Assembly: GCA_020724545.1 (NCBI GenBank)
Contig: DYGR01000030.1
Span: 1 to 36,262, forward strand
Reading direction: 5' to 3'
Source of the DNA: Candidatus Methanoperedens nitratireducens
Lineage (GTDB): Archaea; Halobacteriota; Methanosarcinia; Methanosarcinales; Methanoperedenaceae
Length of the DNA stretch: 36,262 nucleotides
In this document: one piece after another, positions 17,298 through 25,272 of the stretch
How the letters are laid out: each line of letters starts with the position of its first letter
Position numbering within the stretch: position 1 is the first letter of the stretch
The notes under the pieces: generated by a model
Told to the model about the DNA's origin: nothing
What the model saw: the letters and a program-made list of their open reading frames with translations, nothing else
The model's database searches: none
Translations under genes and position numbers: made by a program

Positions 17298-17495
17298 ATG
17301 GGCGATAATAGAAAAGGCGGCTTCCGTGGTGGAAGAGGCGGTTTCGGCGGTTTCAGATCGAGCGGTCCGAGAGAGATGCACAAAGCAACTTGTGCGGACT
17401 GTGGTCAGGAGACCGAGGTACCTTTTCAGCCATCAGGCGATAGGCCGGTATACTGCAGAGAGTGCTACCAGAACCACAGACCAAAGAGATATTAG
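17298..17495 (+). CDS. RGG-rich CxxC-x17-CxxC zinc protein
   Basis: This 65-residue protein has two parts. Residues about 5-25 are Gly/Arg-rich with RGG and FGG repeats, a common RNA-binding tail. Residues 30-60 are a zinc-finger-like module, CADC followed by exactly 17 residues and CREC, preceded by HKAT, with VPFQPSGDRPVYC. This matches the archaeal CxxC-x17-CxxC domain family. Pairing with an adjacent TRAM gene suggests both handle RNA or ribosomes, but no function is proven. ATG follows a good purine-rich AAGGAGAT signal. Confidence 0.85.
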   Translation: MGDNRKGGFRGGRGGFGGFRSSGPREMHKATCADCGQETEVPFQPSGDRPVYCRECYQNHRPKRY

Positions 17496-17597
17496 ATTTA
17501 AATTATAAAAGGTATATATTAATATATCACTGCCTATAAACTTTTTTATTATTTGCCATCAGAAATCTATCATAAACATGTCATTTTATCATGGCAC

Positions 17598-17858
17598 TCA
17601 TGCATACATATAATCATACTCAGGGATCTGCTTTTTATTAGCTATACCCTGGAGAGCACCTGGTTTTTCCTCTGATAAGCTGGTTGCTACTATCCCGAGA
17701 AAATTTCTCTCGATAAGAGAGATTGCTTCCTTGCTAAGTCCTTCCTGCTCAAGGATCAAATCGTTTTTTTCGTTATATACACATATTTTTCCATTCTTGC
17801 GATCTGATACAACTTTCCAGATTCTGCCTACAGGTTGAACCCATGCCCATACTCCCAT
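17598..17858 (-). CDS. Hypothetical protein (86 aa)
   Basis: I do not recognise this protein. The first half is Trp- and Val-rich (MGVWAWVQPVGRIWKVV), followed by a predicted beta-hairpin (GKICVYNEKNDLILEQEGL) and a helix (SKEAISLIERNFLGIV). No membrane helix is clear. The start at 17858 is chosen because GAGGTG lies 6-7 bp before it; a GTG at 17867 overlaps that signal. It stands alone between the zinc-protein gene and the cation-efflux gene. Confidence 0.55.
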   Translation of the reverse strand: MGVWAWVQPVGRIWKVVSDRKNGKICVYNEKNDLILEQEGLSKEAISLIERNFLGIVATSLSEEKPGALQGIANKKQIPEYDYMYA

Positions 17859-17884
17859 ATGTAACACCTCATTATTTACTCAAC

Positions 17885-17917
17885 AGCCTGAATAATCTCA
17901 ACAGATCGTTTCAGGCT
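17885..17917. repeat. Inverted repeat upstream of the 86-aa gene
   Basis: AGCCTGAA (17885-17892) and TTCAGGCT (17910-17917) are perfect complements around a 17-bp spacer. They lie 27 bp before the start of the minus-strand gene, where an operator or promoter element could be. Confidence 0.35.
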
Positions 17918-18017
17918 CTGATTTTTCTAATAACAATTTAGTCCTTTTCTCTATTTAAATTTATCTCATACTTAAAATATAATTATTATAATGGTTATTG
18001 TGATTATAAGATAAATA

Positions 18018-18893
18018 TCAATGACGGCTCTCATGCACGATCTCCGCAGGCTCGCATTCAGCGCATTCAAACTGTAGCGTCGTGTGCAGTATCAGGTACT
18101 CCCTCCTCAGTATCCTGCTGATCTTCCTTATCAGGGCATCTGTCTGCTGGACATGGATTCTATCCACAAGAACATGGGCGCTCATAGCATGTATATTGGA
18201 GCATATGCTCCATACATGTATGTCATGCACCCCTCTAACACCCTCCACCTGCATCATTATCTCCTTCAGTTTATCGGCATCAACATGCTTTGGCGCAAAT
18301 TCAAGGAGGATACGAGCAGAACCGAATATGAGTTTTACCCCGCCGTAGATAAGTACCATACCGATTAAAACACTGAGTAACGGGTCAACGATATGCTGTC
18401 CGGTAAGAATGATAACTATCGCTCCGATTATTACTGCTACAGATGAGAGCGCATCGCCAATTACATGCAGGTATGCCCCTCTGATATTGATATCATGATG
18501 CCCGTGCAATTTTAAAGCCGCCCAGACATTGACAGTCAGACCTATAGTAGCGATTATTAGCACCTCAACACCTCTTACCTGGGGCGGTTCCAGTATCCTC
18601 TCATAAGCTTCAGAAAAGATGAAGAACGCAATCACAATAATCGTTAATCCGTTAATTAAGGCAGCAAAAATCTCAAATCTGTGGTAGCCGAACGTTATGT
18701 CTCTCCTGGAAGGGCGGGCTGATATTCGTATTGCACCGTAAGCAAGAAGTAGTGCTATCACATCCATAAGAACATGGGCTGAATCTGAGAGAAGGGCAAG
18801 GCTATTGGATATGATCCCCCCAAAAAATTCTAAGAAGAAGATAGTTGATGTGAGGGTTATTGCAATTTTTAAGTTTCTCTGGACGTCTCCCAT
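18018..18893 (-). CDS. Cation diffusion facilitator, CzcD/ZnT-like
   Basis: This 291-residue CDF transporter with six membrane helices exports Zn2+ or similar ions in exchange for protons. The metal site is visible as DSAHVLMD in helix 2 (HxxxD) and HVIGDALSS in helix 5 (HxxxD), an arrangement typical of zinc-type members. INIRGAYLHVIGD is the family signature. The C-terminal cytoplasmic domain (about residues 205-285) has the usual ferredoxin-like fold (VRGVHDIHVWSICSNIHAMSAHVLVD) and ends with CAECEPAEIVHESRH, a possible extra metal site. It is divergent from the DUF1805 gene. Confidence 0.92.
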   Translation of the reverse strand: MGDVQRNLKIAITLTSTIFFLEFFGGIISNSLALLSDSAHVLMDVIALLLAYGAIRISARPSRRDITFGYHRFEIFAALINGLTIIVIAFFIFSEAYERILEPPQVRGVEVLIIATIGLTVNVWAALKLHGHHDINIRGAYLHVIGDALSSVAVIIGAIVIILTGQHIVDPLLSVLIGMVLIYGGVKLIFGSARILLEFAPKHVDADKLKEIMMQVEGVRGVHDIHVWSICSNIHAMSAHVLVDRIHVQQTDALIRKISRILRREYLILHTTLQFECAECEPAEIVHESRH

Positions 18894-18968
18894 GTTTATC
18901 TTTCCTGTTGATATTTTATTGATTTGTGCCGTGATAAAATATTTCTATCGGTAAAGCTAGTAGAACTC

Positions 18969-19256
18969 ATGCTTGTTGAACAGATTAAGCTTGATAACGG
19001 CAGTGCACTCGGTTTTAAGCTGGATATGGAACATGCCCCACTACTTGTTATAAGAGCAGATAAAGGCTTTGTCATGTGCGGGTACCTCAATATGGAAGTA
19101 GCTGACAAACTCGGGGATGTTGCTGTCAGGGTCACAGGTGTAAGGAACATTGAGGATGTTCTGGACGCAAGAGCTGTTGATGTCTCCCGGGCTGCCGGGA
19201 AACTTGGCATAACAATCGGGATGCCTGCAAGGGAAGCGCTTATGAGGATGTTCTAA
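18969..19256 (+). CDS. DUF1805 (YunC-like) protein
   Basis: The 95-residue protein matches the DUF1805 family. APLLVIRADKGFVMCGYLNMEVADKLGDVAVRV (about residues 21-53) and AGKLGITIGMPAREALMRM at the end are the conserved parts. The function of the family is not known. ATG at 18969 is chosen because homology begins there; the frame is open 45 bp further with no start signal. Its last bases overlap the 3' end of the second cation-efflux gene by 4 bp, tail-to-tail. It sits between two metal-efflux genes, which could hint at a link to metal handling. Confidence 0.8.
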   Translation: MLVEQIKLDNGSALGFKLDMEHAPLLVIRADKGFVMCGYLNMEVADKLGDVAVRVTGVRNIEDVLDARAVDVSRAAGKLGITIGMPAREALMRMF

Positions 19257-20191
19257 TCCCGAATTCTACAGATATCCAGCTTCCTGCATATTTCGCAGTC
19301 TATCTCGCAGGGTTCGATATGTATCAATATTGAGAGATTGGGGATTTCCTTCTGTATATCTTTTTCAAGATGGTCGCAGAACTCATGCGCATCCGCTACA
19401 TGCTGGTTCTTAGGCACAACAAGATGCAAGTCCACGAATCTCTCTGCTCCTGACATTCTTGTGCGAAGATCATGGTATTCTGCATACTGGGAATAATGAT
19501 CATCAATTATGGATTTAATAACATTCTCTTCTTTATCTGAGAGTTTTACATCCATCAATCCAGAAACAGAGCGCTTCGTCAGGTCATATGCTGTCCTGAG
19601 AATGATGAATGCTACTATGATTGCTAGGATGGGGTCAAAGATCGGATTCTCTGTTATCTGGATGAGAGCAAGGCCGATAAAGACTCCTGCTGATGTGTAC
19701 ACATCTGTAGAGAGGTGGTAAGCATCTGCTTCAAGGGCAATAGATTCAGTTCTCTTTGCGACTTTCATGATTTTTCTTGATATAAAAAAGTTCACAACTG
19801 CTGATATTCCCATTATAGCAAGACCGGCGCCAATGAATTCAATACTTCCTCCTTTTAATAAATCTTCAAAGGCTGTGAAAAGTATTATGAATGATACCAC
19901 AAAGATCAGCAGGGCCTCGACAGTGCCGGATAGATTCTCAAACTTGCCGTGCCCAAATGTATGTATCTCGTCAGCAGGTTTTCCTGCTTTTCCAACAGAA
20001 TAATTGGTGATAACTGCAGCCAGAAGATCAATACCTGAATGAAGCGCTTCAGAGAGCACGCTTATTGAGCCCATGAAAAAGCCGGTTATGAGTTTAAGGG
20101 AGAGTAAAAAAGTATTGGAGTATATAGAAAGCCTTGCTGCTGATGTTATCTCCTTATGAGCTGCAGAATATCTATTATTCTTATCAAACAT
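19253..20191 (-). CDS. Cation diffusion facilitator, FieF-like, with Cys-rich tail
   Basis: This 312-residue CDF carrier has six membrane helices. Helix 2 has SEALHSGIDLLAAV (HxxxD), and helix 5 has EADAYHLSTDVYTSAGV (DxxHxxxD), close to the FieF/MamM-type metal site. The C-terminal domain has YHDLRTRMSGAERFVDLHLVVP with the family RxSG...DLH pattern. It ends in an unusual Cys-rich tail (CEIDCEICRKLDIC) that could form a metal-sensing or iron/zinc site. An operator-like palindrome overlaps the TATA region directly upstream. Substrate is uncertain: Fe2+, Zn2+ or Mn2+. Confidence 0.92.
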   Translation of the reverse strand: MFDKNNRYSAAHKEITSAARLSIYSNTFLLSLKLITGFFMGSISVLSEALHSGIDLLAAVITNYSVGKAGKPADEIHTFGHGKFENLSGTVEALLIFVVSFIILFTAFEDLLKGGSIEFIGAGLAIMGISAVVNFFISRKIMKVAKRTESIALEADAYHLSTDVYTSAGVFIGLALIQITENPIFDPILAIIVAFIILRTAYDLTKRSVSGLMDVKLSDKEENVIKSIIDDHYSQYAEYHDLRTRMSGAERFVDLHLVVPKNQHVADAHEFCDHLEKDIQKEIPNLSILIHIEPCEIDCEICRKLDICRIRD

Positions 20192-20193
20192 CC

Positions 20194-20218
20194 ACCATTA
20201 CTTTATATTAGTAATGGT
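20194..20218 (-). promoter_or_regulatory. Palindromic operator over the TATA box of the FieF-like gene
   Basis: ACCATTACT (20194-20202) and AGTAATGGT (20210-20218) form a perfect 9-bp inverted repeat. Its 7-bp centre contains AATATAA, the best TATA candidate for this gene, and the repeat ends 2 bp before the ATG. A dimeric repressor bound here would block TBP or the start codon; as RNA the same bases can form a hairpin over the start signal GGTGG. Confidence 0.55.
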
Positions 20219-20250
20219 ATAAAGGGGTATTTATGCAGCATATAGTAAAC

Positions 20251-20315
20251 TCAACGCAAAGGAATTTGCTGCTACGCTTTGCGTTGACGATAAGAGAGGC
20301 CATACCTGGCCCCTC
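20251..20315 (-). other. Two strong hairpins between the stress gene and the FieF-like gene
   Basis: The first has an 11-bp perfect stem (TCAACGCAAAG at 20251-20261 with CTTTGCGTTGA at 20277-20287) and a 15-nt loop. The second (20296-20315) has GGCCA/TGGCC around TACC plus two outer pairs and a bulge. They lie in the 169-bp gene-free spacer after the stress-protein stop and before the efflux gene, both on the minus strand. They may be a terminator or processing signal for the stress gene, or a leader of the efflux gene. Confidence 0.45.
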
Positions 20316-20360
20316 ATTTATCGCTATTCAGCCCTCGTACTAAAAATTTTAATACTAGCG

Positions 20361-20939
20361 CTAGCGCTCATAAGCCTCTTCAGCAACACCAGGCACAGGT
20401 CTCTCTCCTCCGGCATAACCTGCCCTGACCTCTTCGGCTGTGGAGATGTCCCTGGCGCCAGTAGTCTCTAAGATATCCCTGGCGCGCCTTATCATTTCAG
20501 AATCATCTGAGTGGGCAGAGAGCAGGATTTCGCCTCCTTTAACGCGCTCTTCATACCTCTTTGCCTCGTATTCTGGTACACCCATACCGATAAGAGCTCC
20601 TGCGATTCCACCGACTGCGCCGCCCGCACCTACGCCTGCTAATGTTGATATAATAGGACCTGCGGCTAGAAATGAACCCGCACCTGGAATAGCCAGTAAG
20701 CCAATCCCTACCAGCCATCCCAGTACACCGCCGACAACCGCTCCAGCGCCGGCACCTGTCGCCGCGCCCTCAGGAGCTTTAGTATGTTTCTCATATGCGA
20801 ATTCCCTTGTACCTACCTCTTCAGGCATGAGTACCGAGATATCCGTGCCCCGAAAGCCCGCGGCTTTTAGAGCATCAACCGCAGTTTCAACTCCAGATCT
20901 ATTGGAATAGATTCCGATTACCGCTGTATTTCTTGCCAT
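20361..20939 (-). CDS. YflT-like general stress protein with glycine-zipper core
   Basis: This 192-residue protein has an N-terminal domain (TAVIGIYSNRSGVETAVDALKAAGFRGTDISVLMPE, residues about 5-40) that matches heat-induced stress proteins of the YflT/general stress protein 17M type. A long Gly/Ala-rich hydrophobic middle follows (about 60-125) with GxxxG-type zippers, suggesting two membrane-inserted hairpins. A repeat of the N-terminal fold follows (GGEILLSAHSDDSEMIRRARDILETTGARDIS). It is probably membrane-associated. SD GGGAGTGA precedes the ATG. The 3' end carries a tandem AGCGCT repeat that includes the stop. Confidence 0.75.
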   Translation of the reverse strand: MARNTAVIGIYSNRSGVETAVDALKAAGFRGTDISVLMPEEVGTREFAYEKHTKAPEGAATGAGAGAVVGGVLGWLVGIGLLAIPGAGSFLAAGPIISTLAGVGAGGAVGGIAGALIGMGVPEYEAKRYEERVKGGEILLSAHSDDSEMIRRARDILETTGARDISTAEEVRAGYAGGERPVPGVAEEAYER

Positions 20940-21061
20940 AGTTATAATTCACTCCCATATAGTATCATTCTTCCTTTTACTTAAACATATCATCTCTCAA
21001 TAATTTTAATTTATAATCCTGTAAGACTGTAGCATAAAACCCACATTCAAGAGGTTGTGAT

Positions 21062-21610
21062 TTATGCTTCTGATTTTTGCAAAATCACAAAATTTATTAT
21101 AGTTTTTTCATCCAATGGCAATCCGCATTTGAAGCAGTATTGCATGCCCGGCGCATTGATCTCTTTACATCGTGGGCATTTCACAGCCTTCGGGATCTGC
21201 TCTGCGTTTTCTACATCTGATACGAGCCCATGTTGTTTTTTAAGGTACTCATCGACGTCCTCTATGGTTAATCGAGCGTACCTCTCAGGCTGCTTTGAAT
21301 CTGGTTTCCAACCCCTGAGTTTGCACATAATCATTCGAGGCATACCTTGTTTTTCATCCCTAGTCTGAGCATAGTACCGGAACAAATGTGTTGTTATCCT
21401 CTTACTGATCATAGGCTTTCCGTTCTCTTTAGCAAGTTCATTATGCCTTTCAATTAACCGCCTCAGGATAGCACGAAATCCATCATAATCAAGAGGGACG
21501 CATGCAGGCAATTTGCTCAGATCGATCCACAATGGAGCATCGGGGTTGTCCTTAATCATGTGACAAACTTTCGCAGAGCTATCCTTTCGGCGGGAGATTC
21601 CAGCGTTCAT
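21062..21610 (-). pseudogene. Tyrosine recombinase (integrase), C-terminal half only, with zinc ribbon
   Basis: This 182-residue piece is the catalytic C-terminal half of an archaeal integrase. THLFRYYA holds the HxxR pair (His75, Arg78), GW at 100-101 stands at the usual His/Trp position, and PERYARLT supplies the nucleophile Tyr (residue 111). A zinc ribbon follows (CPRC and CFKC, 145-162), as in many Methanosarcina integrases. The N-terminal DNA-binding domain and the first catalytic Arg are missing, and an in-frame TGA closes the frame 7 codons upstream. So it is a remnant, though a short translated product is possible. It marks the left edge of the accessory region. Confidence 0.75.
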
Positions 21611-21634
21611 ATAACCTCTCTGCGGCTCTCATCT

Positions 21635-22018
21635 TCATATTTCCACAACTTCTCCAAACTTATAATCCAGTTTTAAATCCCAGTAGTATTTTCCATCGCC
21701 TAAGAATACTTTCTTTGATCCTATAGCTTCAAGTCTCTTTTTCAAATCATTTAGTTTATTTTTTATAAAATCTTCAGCATCGTAAAGAATTATTCCATCG
21801 GTAACAATATCAAGCAGGATGGAAGGATTCTTCCTGATTTCAGAAGGTGTAAGAGGGACTGGACTTATCAGTGTTCCAAGGTTATTTTCTTTAAGCTTTC
21901 GATATTCATCGGACGCTCTCAAATTCTTCTCAATTCTATTGAATATCTCAAACCGAACACACAGAGAATAATAGTTTTTCAATCGTTCAGCAGGTTCATA
22001 CTCATTATTTTTATTCAC
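21635..22018 (-). pseudogene. Nucleotidyltransferase-like protein, probably lacking its N-terminus
   Basis: The 127-residue ORF resembles the C-terminal part of archaeal MNT-type nucleotidyltransferases: VPLTPSEIRKNPSILLDIVTDGIILYDAEDF followed by LKKRLEAIGSKKVFL and a final YYWDLKLDYKFGEVVEI. The catalytic GSxxxGxxxxxSDID part that should come first is absent. Full-length relatives are often antitoxin-like partners of HEPN proteins; no HEPN gene is seen beside it. It ends 24 bp before the integrase remnant starts on the same strand. It could still be expressed, but I class it as a truncated gene. Confidence 0.5.
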
Positions 22019-22401
22019 TGTGTTTATACATTTGTACGTACAGGCACATTTTTATTTATTTATCTATATATACCCTAAAGTAATAACATGGATTTTTGAG
22101 GTTGTACACCGATAGCAGCAGCAGTTTTCTTTATAAACCTTAACAAATCATGGAATTAATGGCTTGTACACTTTTAAGGAGGCTTTTGATTACAGCTTGT
22201 ACACTTTTATGAGGAGTATCTCTGCGTCCTTTAGTGCGATAAAATTCCCATCCAGATCTTTTTCAATTAAAGATGTTGTAAAAGAGATGGCAAATTTCTC
22301 CATGATCTATAGCTCCTTCTGGAGAAAAACTTATGAAACGCTAATGAGCCACTGGTACAGGTACGTAATGATGATGAATACATAGAGCTTAAAAAGAAAG
22401 A
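22019..22401. repeat. AT-rich gene-poor stretch with TTGTAC repeats
   Basis: This 383-bp stretch has no recognised gene. The core TTGTAC occurs at 22032, 22102, 22164 and 22197. The last two lie in an exact 15-bp direct repeat GCTTGTACACTTTTA (22162-22176 and 22195-22209, offset 33 bp). GCTTGTACA recurs at 22693, and TTGTAC recurs in the ATPase promoter (26560). A TATA-like CTATATATACC lies near 22065. A 73-codon ORF from a TTG at 22164 runs through the repeats; I cannot support it as a gene. Confidence 0.4.
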
Positions 22402-22677
22402 TTACCATCCTTCTGCAAATGCCGGATGGTATGTTTTATAGCTGGTATGAACCTGTTCAAAATCTGCCCCTACTTTTTCATAATACTTTTCCTTTACAGT
22501 CATCGAATGCCCAGCGGCAACAGCACTTAACTTCCTGCTCCCTCCGGCGTTATCGTGGTGGCGCTCACCAGCCTCGCGTAGAGCCATGCAGGTGGCAAGT
22601 TTCAGCGTTCTCCCGTCAACGTAGTACTTTTTAACCTTCTGAATGCCCAAAAGCCTCGCATAGTAATCTATTTTCAT
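22402..22677 (-). pseudogene. Recombinase-like C-terminal fragment
   Basis: The 91-residue ORF ends in a segment like the last helices of a tyrosine recombinase: GGSRKLSAVAAGHSMTVKEKYYEKVG, where AGHSM stands for the usual LGHSS and YY could hold the nucleophile. Before it is CMALREAGERHHDNAG. Most of the catalytic domain and all of the DNA-binding domain are missing. The family call is tentative. It sits among other truncated genes. Confidence 0.35.
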
Positions 22678-22747
22678 ATTGAACCGGCCGAAGCTTGTAC
22701 AGGTATATGGACTCTGCCAATTTTGTAGTATTTATTTCATTATATAA

Positions 22748-23157
22748 AACCTCTTAAATCTCCGTTTAGAACAAATACTGAACATAGAACAAGAGCATGT
22801 CCAGCCGCAGTTAGAAGAACTGCTTTCATACATCGGCGAGTGCAGGAACGACCAGATATACCTCGCAGGAGGAGACCCCACGCTGCGTGCAGACCTGCCG
22901 CAGATCATAGAGGCAGCGTCCATGTACGGTAACCGGGTTTCTCTTTATACGTCAGGGGTGCGCCTGATGGACAGGCAGTTCCTTCTTACCCTTACAGGTG
23001 CGGGTCTGAAGCACATGTCGGTTCCGCTGTTCAGCCACGTCGCTGATGTTCACGATACGATCACTCAAACAAAGACCAGCTTTGTGAGGACATCTGAAGG
23101 CCTCAGGAATATACTCTATCTCAGGAAGAGCGGCTGTGAGGTTGATGTGAGCAGCAA
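22748..23157 (+). pseudogene. Radical SAM protein remnant (middle part only)
   Basis: The frame opens after a TAA at 22745 with no ATG, GTG or TTG for 170 bp, yet encodes recognisable radical SAM sequence. IYLAGGDPTLRADLPQIIEAA matches the GGEPT region, VSLYTSGVRLMD the TNG strand, and PLFSHVADVHDTITQTKTSFVRTSEGLRNIL the later core. The essential N-terminal CxxxCxxC cluster motif is missing, so no catalysis is possible. The frame continues without a stop into the next protein, so the fragment may be fused to it if an unseen start is used, for example the ATG at 22922. Confidence 0.7.
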
Positions 23158-23167
23158 CCCTTTCTCT

Positions 23168-25223
23168 ATGTTAAGCTGGGACTACTGGCAGTTCTTATGG
23201 TACGGCGGCTGGAACAGAACAGCGATCACAGCAGAAGCCTGCAGTGGGCAGAAAGTCTGCTTATCAGGCTTACCGCACGGAGCCTGCACATATGCAAAAA
23301 TAGCCTTCCATCACCACCACACCCACAAATTGATCTTCAAGGATGCGCAGACAGGAGAATATTTAGATAACGTGGAGGCAACTTATTACGACGGCTACGA
23401 AACTCTCCATACATTGAACTCAGGCGGCGGGAATTCCGTACAGTGGAGCGATGCTCATCCGCTGCTGATAACGCATAGATTAACCAGGCAGGGGTATAAG
23501 ATAAGAACGCCAATCTTTGACCACAGAGGGCTTGATTCAAGATACGAGTGCTTCAAAGAGGCTGAGGTTCTGCTGGATAAACTCGTGACAGCAGCAGTGA
23601 TCAGTTTTGACAAACCAGAATACCTCCCAGAGGAAGTGATGGACATCTCATACGACACAATGTTCCGCCAGAACTGCAAGATCAAGCTATATGATGCCAG
23701 CCACAACCTTGTAATGCTGGATTTGCGCAAGGAGTTCACCAGTTCGCCGCCGACTGTGAGGTATGCCCTGCAGGGACCGCTGGCATACGGTCAGTGGGCA
23801 GCTGTGCTGGAAGATGAGAACGGCGATGACAGGTGTACCGCCGAACAGCATGTCTGTTAAGCTGTACGACGGCGGCGGCGTGCTCAGAGGAGGACAGAGC
23901 GTCACAACAGCTTCAGGCAGCTGGTACTATTCAATCACAGGCGCGGAAGAGTTTGACAGAAGATGGACTGCGAAGCTCATAGACCAGTGGGGATATACGG
24001 TACATACAATAAGCATCACGGTTTTCAGGGAATGCAATCAGGCTGTTTTCGGGCGGGTATTGAGAAGAGACGGCACGCCAGTAGCGGATGCTGAAGTTGA
24101 AATAGATCTGACGTTCATGGGCTACGGAATAAAGACAGCGGCCACTAACGGCGGAGGTGCATACGCGCTGCCTCTCCCGCCAATATTACCGCCGACTGAT
24201 CTTGTGGTCACAAAAAGCGGCTTCAAGTCAGAGAAGCTTCAGATCACAGTAGAACCGGGGCAGATAATAGAGGCAAATTTCACGATAGAAGGATTTATAA
24301 AAGGCACAGTGAAGGACATCGAAGGGACTGAGATCAACAGCCCATCTATTTTCAGGATTGAAAACGGCACTTATATCTTTGCAGTTTATGCCTCAGGAGT
24401 GTATGATCTGGAATGCCCGCCGGGAACTGCTTCAATAAAGTGCACAAAAAAGAACTTCCAGGATCATACAGCTTCACTGACTGTGCTTTCGACTCAGACA
24501 GTGCACAACATCGTAATGCTCCGCCCTGTACCAGAAGCTAAATTCATCGCTGTTGAGACTGCTGAAGCAAGCCTCGATGATGAAGATAAGAATGCGGTCT
24601 TTAACAGCTCAGCCCAGAGATTCGTGCTTGCGGAGGTTGATCCGCTGGAAGAAGTCAGTTTTGCATACAGACCATTTGGCAAGTATTATTCGTTTTACCT
24701 GAACGGCTCAAGATACTTCGCAGGATACACTGCGAACAGCCTGATCTCAGGATATAAAAAAATAACAACCTTTGAAAGCGGGCAGATTCACAGCATACTT
24801 ATTAATGACGATACTCGGCGCATAATCAGCGCTGGAAGCACTTTGACCCTGAAGCAGGGCTATGTCCTGAAGGCTAAAGATATTGATGCTGTCAATCGGA
24901 CTGTGCTCTTTTCCTTGCTCTATTACGGCGATGAGGTGGATATGCAAGTTGTTCAGGAAGGGCAGACTTACATCTTCACAAAGACCATCGGTTCGATTAG
25001 CAATTTACCAATTATCGCAGCGCATGTTGAAACAGTTTATACAGGTGAGAGCGGAGAAATAAGAGCAGCGTTTTTAAAGGGCATGTTTCAGATCTCAGAG
25101 AACTACATAAATGCTCCAGATGAACCGACTATCACTGAAAAATACGTTTTGAGATCAGGCTCAAGGGACTCTACTAATAAGCTCAGTATAGATGGCTCCT
25201 CAAACATAACAATCGCGCAGTAG
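23168..25223 (+). pseudogene. Large surface/virion-like protein with S-layer domain, broken by a frameshift
   Basis: Two overlapping frames encode one protein: the first runs to 23860, the second from about 23832 to 25223. Removing the A at 23831 joins ENGDD to GVPPNSMSVKLYDGGG smoothly, so a one-base insertion (or a sequencing error) splits the gene. The product (about 680 residues from the ATG at 23168) has a Trp/Tyr-rich start, a His-rich stretch (HHHHTHK), Ig-like or carboxypeptidase-regulatory-like repeats (FGRVLRRDGTPVADAEVEI, FIKGTVKDIEGTEI) and, at 24,540-25,110, a DUF1608-like S-layer domain close to that of the first gene (YFAGYTAN, GYVLKAKDID, AAFLKGMFQISEN). No membrane anchor follows. 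The start is uncertain; no SD is seen. Confidence 0.6.
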
Positions 25224-25272
25224 TTCATAAGGAAATTACAGAGCATGCGCAAGGATATCATAGGAAGGCTTG

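Noticed and set aside
20192..20360. tRNA gene in the hairpin-rich spacer
   Set aside because: No T-loop consensus (GTTCRA) or anticodon-arm geometry fits the stems.
22164..22385. 73-codon ORF starting at TTG
   Set aside because: It begins inside a direct repeat, has no SD and no recognisable protein pattern.
23763..23860. Two separate overlapping genes in the surface-protein region
   Set aside because: The protein sequence continues logically across the overlap if one base is removed, so one frameshifted gene is the better reading.
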